From Crotalaria pallida (taxonomy: Eukaryota; Streptophyta; Magnoliopsida; Fabales; Fabaceae), in the NCBI GenBank assembly GCA_037953625.1, contig CM075652.1:149358597-149422596 (forward strand): a stretch of DNA of 64,000 nucleotides. Reading direction: 5' to 3'. The notes under the pieces were generated by a model. That model did no database searches, was not told the DNA's origin, and saw only the letters and a program-made list of their open reading frames with translations. Positions 45,115 to 54,497 of this stretch are shown one piece after another (position 1 is the stretch's first letter; the number at the start of each line of letters is the position of its first letter). A program made the position numbers and the translations under genes.

Positions 45115-46308
45115 GTAAGTCAATCTGGTGCTCTAATGCTTCGGTAAGAAAAAAAACTAACAAGTAAATAAATTGTTGTGTTGGCTTTGATGTTTTCACA
45201 TAACAACTTCTCAAAGATCATATCATAGGGCATGCATATGCAAATTTATAAGGAAGGTGAGGTTTTGGTTTTATTTAAACTTCTATTCAAGAATTTAATT
45301 ATGATATGGTTGTTATGAACTATAGTGATGCACAATGGAAAGAACTATAGTGACCAAGCAATTATGTGGGACAGTCAAGAATACACACAGTCATGTTCTA
45401 GAAAATGACTGTTTATAGCCCTTGAAAAAATGGCGATTTATAGATCTCAGAGGACTCTAGAACTGGCTGGACTATAAGTAGCTTAATTAATGACTTTTTG
45501 ACATATTTTTAGTTATTCGACGCCTAATTACAAATTTTTTATTCTTGTTGAATCAATTAACTTATCAAATACGCAAATTGTATTGTTTTAGCAGATCTAG
45601 ACTTACGTACAATGAACAATGATTAGTAATAAAATATCTACCAGTCTTAAATAACACTTTAGTTTTTGCATTGTTCTTGCTCAACATAGTCCTCTATGGG
45701 GTATGTTCAAATTTCAAGAAATGTTTTTTTTAACGTTATTTGTTCTAAGAACTTTTATGGTGGGACAGGAATGATTCAAGAGTACTGGGGATGGTCTTGG
45801 GTGAGTATTAATTTGGGTATTGAAAGGGAAAGATGGGATCATTGGGTCAGAAAGTAATAAAGTAATAAATTAATGATTAGAAAAACCTCCCAGTTGGGAG
45901 AATGAAAACTTGAGGCTAAACTCATAGGATCCTCACATTTAGTATCTTCTTGCTGCTGACAACCTCCAATTCCTTAAGAAGGGTGTATCATTTGATCACA
46001 TTGTGGTGAACCATGTTTATGTGGTTTATCATTTAAGAATTGAATCATGTGTTTTACTTGCAAAAAGATGTAGCTTTACTTTGCTTTGGTTATAGCTTTT
46101 ATTATGTTCTTGATTCAAATATCTTCCCGTGAAGCAAATTGAAGACAATTATATTGATTACATTTTCTATGAAATTATTAGTTACTCCCGTATACTATTG
46201 ACTTGGCCAGGGGTGCTAATTTCCAGTTAATTTGGTCTCTTTGATAGTAGATTGTATAGTCTCTTATCATGTACCATACAACGTAGTTATAGAATTTTTG
46301 CGTGGCAG

Positions 46309-46545
46309 GTTTCTAGATCCATTGGTGATGTATACCTTAAAAAGGCAGAATTTAACGAGGAACCATTGTATGCCAAGTTTCGTCTTCGGGAAAATTTTAA
46401 GAGGCCAATTTTGAGCTCTGACCCATCAATTTCTGTTCATGAACTTCAACAACATGATCAATTTTTCATATTTGCCTCTGTTGGTCTTTGGGAACACCTT
46501 AGCAATCAGGATGCTGTTGATATAGTTCAAAATCACCCTCACAAT
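46309..46545 (+). pseudogene. Captured exon of a clade D PP2C phosphatase, metal-site Asp lost
   Basis: It is 79 codons in one open frame, VSRSIGDVYLKKAEFNEEPL through RPILSSDPSISVHELQQHDQ to 'HLSNQDAVDIVQNHPHN'. It is bounded by an acceptor (TGGCAG at 46308) and a donor (AAT|GTAAGA). The sequence is very close to plant clade D PP2Cs, the group that dephosphorylates plasma-membrane H+-ATPase. The invariant Asp of the FASDGLWEH motif, which coordinates the catalytic metal, is Val here (FASVGLWEH). Neither the N-terminal catalytic exons nor the final exon are present nearby. The open frame shows capture was fairly recent or the piece is transcribed without selection. Confidence 0.85.
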
Positions 46546-46917
46546 GTAAGACGAATATGCTATATGGTTGTTTCTATTTGGTTTTCTGTTTTTCATTGCT
46601 TGGTCACTATAGTTCTGTTTTGAGTCTTCTATCCAAGATCATATCCTTTGCAATGAATTTTTATTGCTTGGTCACTATATGGTTGTTATGATATGGGACT
46701 AAAAAGTAGTAGCTTATTTCAGTTCTGTCGAAAAGAGTTGGAATGATTTTTAAATTGCGATCCATTACTGAAATTGCGGCTGCAATATTGCTATATTGGA
46801 AGTCTCCGCAACTGCATGTGACTGTAATTGTGGCTGTATCGTGTCACAGGCTACCTGTCTAAGGTAATTATGTAAATGTTGTTAATGCTGACTTCTGATA
46901 TTTTTCTGCAATTGCAG

Positions 46918-47057
46918 AATTTGATTTCGGTGACTATTGTTTCTATATTGAGCCTTTTGGGTCTAATTTCAACTGAACCACTAACTTGGAGATTAATTAA
47001 AGTCTGGTTGCCTGTGAATGTTATATTTGTTGGAATGCTCATTACAAGCATGTTTAG
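46918..47057 (+). pseudogene. Captured exon of a GONST-type nucleotide-sugar transporter
   Basis: The frame reads NLISVTIVSILSLLGLISTE, then PLTWRLIKVWLPVNVIFVGM, then LITSMF, two transmembrane segments and a loop characteristic of GONST1/GONST2 GDP-mannose transporters of the Golgi. The acceptor (AATTGCAG at 46917) and donor (TTTAG|GTATGC) are intact. The exon is 140 nt (46 codons plus two bases). The next expected block (SLKYINVAMVTVLK) is not found downstream, so only this exon was taken. Confidence 0.8.
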
Positions 47058-48220
47058 GTATGCAACTTTCAACTTTGTGGATCTTTTTTCCTGACTTTGT
47101 CGCTGGTTTTCTACAATTCAATGTTCATGTGCTTCCAGCTATTTAAATTGCAATATCTTCTTATGTGTGTCTGCATCTTTTTTAATTATTACCTAATGCT
47201 AGACATGGAACTGCATTAAATTAAATACAGAAAAAGTAACTGGTTATCTTGCGGAATGGGCTTAGAGAGATTGTGTTTATACGCATAATCTGGTATAATT
47301 ATGAGATGAAAACAGTATGCAGATATTCAGAGAAAAATTATTCTTATTTGGTAGGTTTGCTACTGAGGTTTTGTTGTCTAAAATAATTTCTAAAATTGTG
47401 TGAAAGTTTGGGTTGTCATTTTGTGATTGCTTGTGTGAAAGTTTGGGTTGTCATACCTTTATACCTTAAAGCCCTGACTTCTTCCTTATAATATATTTGC
47501 ATATTACATTATCCGCTTTATTTTATTGTATTGAGGATGGAGGCAAACACATCAGTTGACTTCTTAGCCAAACAAAGGAGTGAAATGGAAGGCACATGGA
47601 TCTGCTGGGAATAAAGATATTTGCAAAGGATGAAATATTGAAGGAGTAATGATTTAGCATGAGGATTACATGATAGAAGGAAGGAATGAAATAGAAGTAT
47701 CAATAGACAGTGAACAAAGGAGGAATTGAAAAAGGGTGCAGACTAAACAAACATATTGGAGATTTAATTCATGAAATAGCCAAAAGGTGAAGATAAATGC
47801 AAAGCATGTTGGGTATGATAGGTGTTTCTCTGTTTGCTGGTGTAGCTTTCCTTGATATGGAATGTATTGGTAGAAGTATTAGGAAAACTTTTTTAAGTTC
47901 TTAGTTTTTATGAATGTATTTTCAGTTAGCCACAACACAAGTATTTTTTGTTATTTGAGTAATGATTCTATTATTTCTATAGAGCTTGAAAAAATGTTTA
48001 TTTTCAAACTTGAGAAATATTGAAGCTTAGTTGAAGGAGATTGATTAAGAGAATGTTATCTTGCCCAAATTCTTATTCTTTTAACACAAAATCAACTTAT
48101 TAAATGATCAAAAGCGATTTGTGAATATGTAGTTCAGTAATCCATTATCAATGTATGTTTCATTATATCATTAAACACATAATTTTTTCATGTATCTTAT
48201 TAGTGGCTCATTGTATGATC

Positions 48221-48248
48221 CCCGTGCATAGCGCAGGTTTATTTCTAG
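48221..48248 (+). repeat. Internal Helitron-like 3' terminus
   Basis: CCCGTGCATAGCGCAGG can form an imperfect hairpin, then TTTATTTCTAG ends at 48248. The following base is C and not T. A weaker one (CCTGTGCATTGCAAAG) follows at about 48316. They sit 565 and roughly 470 bp before the outer terminus. Confidence 0.6.
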
Positions 48249-49155
48249 CAACAATGTATTTCACCAAACATTTAAATTCATAATATACTTAAGTTGGTGG
48301 GTTGCCGTATTGACCCTGTGCATTGCAAAGCTTATTAGGTGAGGTTTCATGTTATGAATTTCAATTATTTGTTATTTTTTAAACTATATTTATTTCTATT
48401 TTTTATGTCATAATATTAATTATTATTATTTACTCATAATATATATTTCTAAAATTAAACACATAATAATGTTGTAATTACTGAAAATGTAAATAAAAAA
48501 CTTTAGTTAGCTTCAATTTTGAAGACCACGTGAATAATAGTCAAAGTGTTTGGATTGCGCTTCTTTGCATATTTCTTCTTCTTTTTTTTCTCTTAGAAAC
48601 ATACTTTTTAATTTATTGGGATTTTTTTAGATTGCTTCGATTGCGGTTCTTTGCTTACCATTGACTTTTCAAACTTATTTAGTTGCATAAATTCATTGTG
48701 TTTAAATTTTAAATTATGTTTATAAATTATTTTATCATGAAACCTTTAATAATTTCACCTTTAAATTAGGGGCTTCGCGTAATGGCCCCGTGCATCGCAC
48801 GGGCTTGCTCCTAGTATATTGTAACTCTATGTAACACGTCATTCGTCGTTACCGTGAAAGTGACGTGACATGTCGTCGGTTATATCATCACTTAAATAAC
48901 ATAAAGATTATTTCCAAAAATTAAACAAAGTTTAGGGAACCAAAACATCGAAAAAAAGTTTAAGGACCAATTCCAAAAGAGCACCTAAGTTCAGGGATTA
49001 AAATGTTAAATAAGTAAAAAAAAAAAAAAAAAAAAGCTTTCGGTGATATTTGATCATATCCATAAATTAAGAAAAGCAATAATATTTTTTGGAAAAACAA
49101 TACGTTGATATTATAATTTTACTTTTTTAATAATTTCACAATATATTGTTTCATA

Positions 49156-49983
49156 TCCCTTCCGGCTCAAATTATAAGCAAATCCAACCACTTTTACGCT
49201 TATTAAGGAGGTTAGTTGATTGTATTTAATTTTCTAAATTTATAAAAAAAAAAAATATAGAGGTATTGTAGGAAAGTAATATAAAAATATAGTGAACAAT
49301 CCTAATTTTTTCTCTCCCTTCCTCCTTCCTCTACTCCTCTTGTTTTCATCTGCTATTTCTCGGTAGGGGGAGTGAGATTTGTCCCTCCCCTTCCTTTGGG
49401 AAAGGGTGTGGGTTTATTTTTTCCTCCAATTTTTCTGGATTTCATCTTGCCTTTGTGTAAGTTGTTTTTGTTTTGTGTGTTTCAAGTGGAGGGATGCCTC
49501 TGGATAGTTTCAACTTTCCATATGTGATGGTTATCCTCTTTGCTCCAATAATTGGAAGGTTACTCGTCGATACAGATCTCCCTTTGCTGACTGTTGATTT
49601 GGCTGCCGCCCAACGACTCTCTCGTTTTAGATCTGAGATTCCTTGTCGCCGAACTGAGCTTAGTCTCAGTATCAATGAGATTGTTATCTTGGTATTAAAG
49701 GCTATTGAATCTCCTGTTAGAGTCGAGTTTTGGCAGTTGCTGATGATCCATCACATGGAAGAGTCTATTGTTGCAGTGTATTTTGCTTTCCCTTTAATTA
49801 TTATTAGTATGAAATTTCTTGTATTGTTTTTAATATATGAATAAAATACACCTTTTCCCTAAAAAAAAAGTAATATTAGGAATGAAACAAAAGTTAATTA
49901 AAATTACAATTTTCTAGAGATGTCTTAGGAAAGTGGCATTGAAAATTAAACAAATTTAATAAAGTTAATCAATTTTGCTTATA
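49156..49983. mobile_element. Stowaway MITE (12215 family) split by a retroposon
   Basis: The left part (49156-49282) begins TCCCTTCCGGCTCAAATTAT. The right part resumes at 49867 with AAAGTAATATTAGGAATGAA and runs to 49983, where another MITE (CTCTCTTTGTCCC) abuts it. The interior matches 52644-52913. Confidence 0.7.
49283..49866 (+). mobile_element. Poly(A)-tailed retroposon of unknown family
   Basis: About 584 bp is inserted in a MITE with a 10-bp duplication AAAGTAATAT (49273-49282 and 49867-49876, its A end merging with the tail). The 3' end is ATGAATAAAATACACC, TTTTCCCT, then a run of A. The body has a pyrimidine-rich 5' part and, at 49473-49844, an open frame of 123 codons (contains MPLDSFNFPYVMVILFAPII and CRRTELSLSINEIV) that I do not recognise. 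It lacks A and B boxes. It could be a 5'-truncated LINE 3' end, a SINE of another class or a processed pseudogene. Confidence 0.7.
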
Positions 49984-49984
49984 C

Positions 49985-50068
49985 TCTCTTTGTCCCTAAT
50001 TATAAGGCCCTCTTGAGAATATGAAATCTCTCCACAAAAAAAATGAAAGATAATAAGAAACGGAACGA
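49985..50068. mobile_element. Very short Stowaway-like MITE
   Basis: It runs TA|CTCTCTTTGTCCCTAATTAT to AGAAACGGAACGAG|TA, 84 bp. Downstream (50069-50295) the text is the right portion of a 59571-type MITE (TTAATTTTCTTAAATCTATA, 'TTTAAGAAAGTATCATTG'). Confidence 0.5.
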
Positions 50069-50295
50069 GTATTTATTAAGAAATTTAGTTCGGTGCATTT
50101 AATTTTCTTAAATCTATAAAAAATTAAGATACTTTAAGAAAGTATCATTGAAAAAGAAACAAATATTTAGGGAAATAACTATTTTATAGGGATATTTTTA
50201 TGGAGCTTGTATTGAAAATGAAAAAAATAATTAATCTTTTTTATATTTAAAATCACTAATAAATATTTTTTTTCTTATAAACATCGGAGAGAATA

Positions 50296-51812
50296 CTCAT
50301 TCTATCCGTTATAGTATAAATCATCGTGGAATTTTTTATATTCTATTTCCTGTATGAACTTATTTTAATTTTAAATGAGATTAGTATTTGATTATTATTT
50401 TTCTATAAACACACCTATTTACTTTTGTGAATCTTTATTACTGAAAAAAGCAAAATATATAATATATTTTCATTTCCCTAAAAAATAATGGAGATAATTT
50501 TGAAAATAACTAACAATTGTATTCAACTAATTTTGAGGCTCTTAATAAAAATAGTTTTATGAAAAAGTTATCAAATGGATTAAAATAAAATAGTAAAATA
50601 AAATGTAAAGGGCTAAAATGCACTTTTGACCCTTTAAGTTTTTCATTTGTTGAGAATTAGTCTGTTTATTTTTTTTAGCTAAAATTGTCCTTATTTTAAT
50701 TTTTTGTGCAAATTCCGCCCTCTATTATCTTTTCGTTAAAAAACTAACGACGTTATTCTATTTAGTAACATTCATCAACCATGTGCTGACACATGGTTTT
50801 TTAATTACCTAATTATTAATTAAATATTAAATTAATCAAAATTTTAAAAAATAAAAAAAATAAATTTCAAAATTCAAAATACTAAATTAATAAAAATAAA
50901 ATTAATATTCCATAAAATAAACAACTAAGAATAAATAAAAAATTCAGAAACAAATAAATTAACCAAAAATAAATAAAATTATTGAAATGTAAATTAATTA
51001 AAAAAGTAAAATTAAAATTCACTACTAAGCGTATAATAATATAAACGCTCAGGTTATTTTAGTCATTAAAATTATAAAATAGGGGCCAAAAAGTCACTAA
51101 CGTGACAAAAATCAAATCCCATAAATAATGCAGCATTTCCTTAATAAATCATACAGTTTACATATAAATGAATGGTTGTATATATCTTTCTCGTGGGCTT
51201 GAGCTTATAGTTGTACTACACAAATGCAATCGGAGAAATTGGTCCGCACACTCGAAGTCAAGTTTTGAACTTTTGTATCCCCTTTTTTAGTAGAGAATTT
51301 ATTCTATCTTATCGTCATTAATTACTATACGAGTTACAAAAACATGAAATTTTCTACCCAAAAAAAGTGATTGTAATGTCTCAGACAAAGAGATAAATAG
51401 TTCCAATTTTGGAGGGGGAAGTTTTATCCTAACCACCAATACAACTTGAAGGCTAATGTCAATATGTCATAGCTATGTTGTGGCTATACTCGGTTAAGGA
51501 ACTTTAAAAAAGAAATACGTGAAAATTTTGTGAAAGTTTTTCGGACTATTTATTTTCTATGTATTATTGTAATTTTTGTTGTGGTTCTTTGTTGTAAAAT
51601 GGAATTATAATTTTTTTAAGAAACGTATTACGTATGAAGTATGAACAACTGAGCTAAACCAAATAATCAAAAATGAAACAATCAAATTATTTGCATAAAT
51701 TGCCTAATTGATTCCTTTAATTAGCATATATTCCAAACTTGGGATTGTTTAGATATCTCCGATGATTAGCAGAAAATTGAATGTTAAAAACAGCATTCCT
51801 TTCGCTTACTAT
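50296..51812. other. Intergenic, no gene seen
   Basis: About 50296-50600 begins like another MITE (CTCATTCTATCCGTTATAGT) but no right end is clear. About 50610-50830 reads like a single long-TIR arm ('TGCACTTTTGACCCTTTAAG'). Otherwise it is AT-rich. Confidence 0.4.
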
Positions 51813-51823
51813 TGATTTCCTTT

Positions 51824-51937
51824 ATATTTTTTTTTTTCGAATTCACCACCGATATGTTCAAGAACACCCTTAATACCAGGGAATCTTTGAGACTATTTCA
51901 GTTGGGAACTTACACCAACTGAACCAAGCCCTGTTGA
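51824..51937 (-). mobile_element. SINE, 11-bp TSD (copy 3, internally deleted)
   Basis: TGATTTCCTTT (51813-51823 and 51938-51948) flanks 114 bp. It shares AACACCCTTAATACCAGGGA and 'ACACCAACTGAACCAA' with copies 1 and 2 but lacks about 100 bp of the middle. Confidence 0.8.
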
Positions 51938-52643
51938 TGATTTCCTTTCTATTTACTAATACATGAGCATTATTTTTTACTGCTATTGTGGTATCCCTGG
52001 TACCCTATTCTTTAATGCAATTCATTTTCTGATTAAAAAATACTTAATAAAAATGAGGCAATTTGATAGTGTCAAATCTTGCACTACATCTCTCATCGAC
52101 TTTACAGCTTAACCAAACAAACCTGAAAGGTATACACCAACAAAACTATTTAGAGTATATTATGAATACCTAACAACGATGTATTTCTGTGTGGTACACC
52201 CTGGTGAGATAAAACCTATTCTTACAAGCTACAACTTTAATTTTAAGGGTGATAACAAAGAAATAATATCATATAAATGAGGAGGTTAAACACACAACAA
52301 TTCTTATTTAGAAGAAGTCAAAGGTAAAATACAATTTTTTAAAAAAAAAATTAAAATTGGAATCTGCCCCTAGTAGTTACTCCCTCTTGTCCTATTTGTA
52401 ATATCCTTTTAGGATTTTTCTCTTTCATCAAGGAAAATACTCCATCCGTTTCTTATTAAATGTCATTTTTTTAAGAAATTTTTATCCCCTTTATTTATTT
52501 TATTGAGGATTTCAAGAGTGCAATAAATCCTATTATTCAAATTTACCCCTATTCAATAAATCTTGGTTTAGGTAATTAATAGAGAAAACTTAATGATCAT
52601 AGAGAGAGAAAGGCTAAAGTGGATAAAAAATATAATTAATGTA

Positions 52644-52913
52644 ATTCCTCCGGCTCAAATTATAAGCAACTTCAACTAATTTTACGCTTATTAAGGAAGT
52701 TAGTTAATTGTATTTACTTTTCTTAAATTTATAAAAAAAATAGAGGTATTTTAGGAAAGTAGTATTAGGAATGAAACAAAAATTAAATAAGATAACAGTT
52801 TTCTAGAGATGTTTTAGGAAAGTGACATTGGGAATGAAACAAAATTTAATTTGCTTATATTTTAAATCAGGAAAAGTATGTTTTATATTGCTTATAATTC
52901 GAGTCGGAGTGAG
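52644..52913. mobile_element. Stowaway MITE (12215 family), nested
   Basis: It runs from TA|ATTCCTCCGGCTCAAATTAT to GAGTCGGAGTGAG|TA, 270 bp. The interior (TTAGGAAAGTAGTATTAGG, AAATAAGATAACAGTTTTC) is nearly identical to 12215-12501. Confidence 0.85.
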
Positions 52914-52960
52914 TATTGAAAATATAAATATAATTGCATTTCTTAAATCGTGTGTTTTGT

Positions 52961-53802
52961 CCGGAGTGAGCCGGACAGCAGGAGTCAATTTTTCATGGTT
53001 AATCTCCATCAATGGGTTGAGCTCAACCTTTTTCTGAGGTTAGGCTACAATGATGATTTTAGTTGAGGTGCCACCTAGGCCATGACTTGCGAAGCCTTAT
53101 GGTATTGGAGGAATCTTGAGATGCATGATGATTCTTTTGTGCGGCCTCAACGCCCCTGGGAGGTGATTACTCTCAAATTGGGCAGTTACAGAGCAGCCAA
53201 GGAACTTGCTTCCAACTCTGCTAGTAGTAGTAACTCTCGGTGGGCAAAGGGTCGGCAGCCTCCTTTATCGGGCTGGGTTCGTCTAAATGTTGATGGTGCT
53301 TGTGATGTGAATTCTAAGCTAGCAGGGTGTGGAGGGCTTATTAGAGGTGAGCATGGAGAGTGGCTTTCTGGTTTCACTCATTGCCTTGGTGTTGCTTCTC
53401 CTGCCATAGCTGAAATGTGGGGCGCGTATCATGGCCTGAGCCTTGCTTGGAACAAGGGATTTAAGAAGGTTGAGTTGCACATGGACTACGAGCTAGGGGT
53501 GCTGATGATAAAAGGGGAGAAACAAGGTCATTATAGTGTTCAAAGCATCCTCTCCAGGATTAAAGCCCTTATGAACCGTACTTGGGAAGTTCGTGTGCTT
53601 CATATCTCCAGGGAAGGCAATAGATGTGCCCATTTTTTAGCTAAGTTTAGCTTTAGCAATAATGATGGTTTGTTGATTTTTGATTCCCCTCCGATTGAGG
53701 TGGCCTCTATTGTATCCGCTGACATTCAGGGATTCATCCCTCCTTTAATCTAATCCTCGGGCTTTAAGCCCCGTTATTCACCAAAAAATATAAAAAAAAA
53801 TT
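52961..53802 (+). mobile_element. 5'-truncated LINE (L1-type) with RNase H domain
   Basis: An exact 11-bp duplication GTGTGTTTTGT (52950-52960 and 53803-53813) flanks 842 bp ending in TATAAAAAAAAATT. An open frame at 53082-53753 (223 codons) encodes the C-terminal RNase H domain that plant L1 elements carry after their reverse transcriptase: WVRLNVDGACD (first Asp), AIAEMWGAYHGLSLAW (Glu), VELHMDYELGV (Asp) and VRVLHISREGNRCAHFLAKF. The last motif usually has Asp where this has His (CAHFLA), so activity is doubtful. Reverse transcriptase and endonuclease are missing, as expected of 5' truncation during target-primed reverse transcription. It lies inside a MITE, so the insertion is young relative to it. 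Confidence 0.88.
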
Positions 53803-54057
53803 GTGTGTTTTGTTTAAAATAAGATAGATAAATAGAAACGAGATGAGTAGTTAAATTTGTTAATGACATTGGAAATATGAAAATTTGATATATTTTTTCA
53901 AAAATTTCCTTATAATTATTATTGGAAATATAAAAAGCGTTGAGTTAATATGGATATTTGTGGAAAGAAAGCAATTAAATGTTATCAAAAATTAAAATGT
54001 AATCTTATAAATATGACCAAAAAAAATCTCAAAATTCTTAATTATAGGAGGAGGGAG

Positions 54058-54384
54058 TACTACAAGAAAAAGGAAACCTCAACATCATCTTGATTAATGA
54101 TCAATAATAAACACAAGAAAACATGAACAATCTAATTATGTAGCCCTTTGACATAATAGCTATTGCAGTGAATGGTTTTGTTGTTTACGAGTAATTTAGA
54201 TGTGTCTAAGTGGATGGTACTATAACTATAAGGTTTTGATAAAAGCAGAAGAAAGGGGAGTCAAAATTCTGTACTAGTAGGCCAAAACTCCAACTTTGAG
54301 TGGCTTCAAAGTACAATAATAATCTTGTGCTAAGCATGTGTTTGTAAGAATTGTTCTGCTGTTTTTTTTTTGTTTTTTTTTTTC
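54058..54384. other. Upstream region of the peroxidase gene
   Basis: Non-coding AT-rich DNA between the nested MITE stack and the TATA box. No element is recognised. Confidence 0.5.
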
Positions 54385-54392
54385 TATATATA
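54385..54392 (+). promoter_or_regulatory. Putative TATA box of the peroxidase gene
   Basis: TATATATA follows a T-rich tract and lies 113 bp before the ATG at 54498. Confidence 0.5.
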
Positions 54393-54497
54393 GTATACAT
54401 CTGTTCATAAAGTTCTCATCTAATCCTTATTTTTCAGTTCTTGAGTTATTATTATCTCATTTATAAGGTGGCACCTGCACCTCTGCCAGCAGAAAAC

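Larger units (their letters stand above)
43767..48813 (+). mobile_element. Helitron carrying exons of three host genes
   Basis: The proposed 5' terminus is A|TCAATATTCAATATTATATA, followed by TAAAAGCAAAG. The 3' terminus is the hairpin CCCGTGCATCGCACGGG then CTTGCTCCTAG|T at 48813. Insertion between A and T with TC...CTAG ends fits Helitron rules. Two further hairpin termini lie just inside (48221-48248 and about 48316-48340). No Rep/helicase ORF is present, so it depends on another element. Inside are exons from SEC11, PP2C and a GONST transporter, all on the + strand. The 3' end is convincing. The 5' end is less so, since an alternative TC lies at 43774. Confidence 0.65.
43455..49015. mobile_element. 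Long-TIR element split by a Helitron
   Basis: The left arm (about 43455-43640: GACTTATTTAAATTTGCAG, CTCTGAACTTACATGTTCTT, 'TGACATGTCATTTTCG') is inversely repeated at about 48830-49015 (GCACCTAAGTTCAGGGATTA, then AACATTTTAAT-type ends). Identity by eye is about 65-70% over 180 bp. Without the Helitron the element is about 510 bp, the same size class as 4416-4932. It encodes nothing. Confidence 0.6.
52440..53847. mobile_element. Stowaway MITE (family E) with two insertions
   Basis: The ends are TA|CTCCATCCGTTTC and GAAACGAGATGAG|TA. Removing the MITE at 52644-52913 and the LINE at 52961-53802 with their TSDs leaves about 283 bp, against 285 bp for the intact copy at 34741. Confidence 0.85.
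52380..54057. mobile_element. Stowaway MITE (family A) enclosing a nested stack
   Basis: It runs from TA|CTCCCTCTTGTCCTATTTG to 'TTATAGGAGGAGGGAG'|TA. Subtracting the family E MITE (52440-53847) and its TA leaves about 268 bp, against 273 bp for the intact copy at 16972. Confidence 0.85.

Noticed and set aside
46252..47094. A functional PP2C or transporter gene
   Set aside because: Only one exon of each is present, the PP2C metal-binding Asp is lost, and neighbouring exons are missing on both sides.
53082..53753. RNase H-like ORF as a host gene
   Set aside because: The exact 11-bp TSD, A-rich tail and position inside a MITE show it is the truncated end of a LINE.
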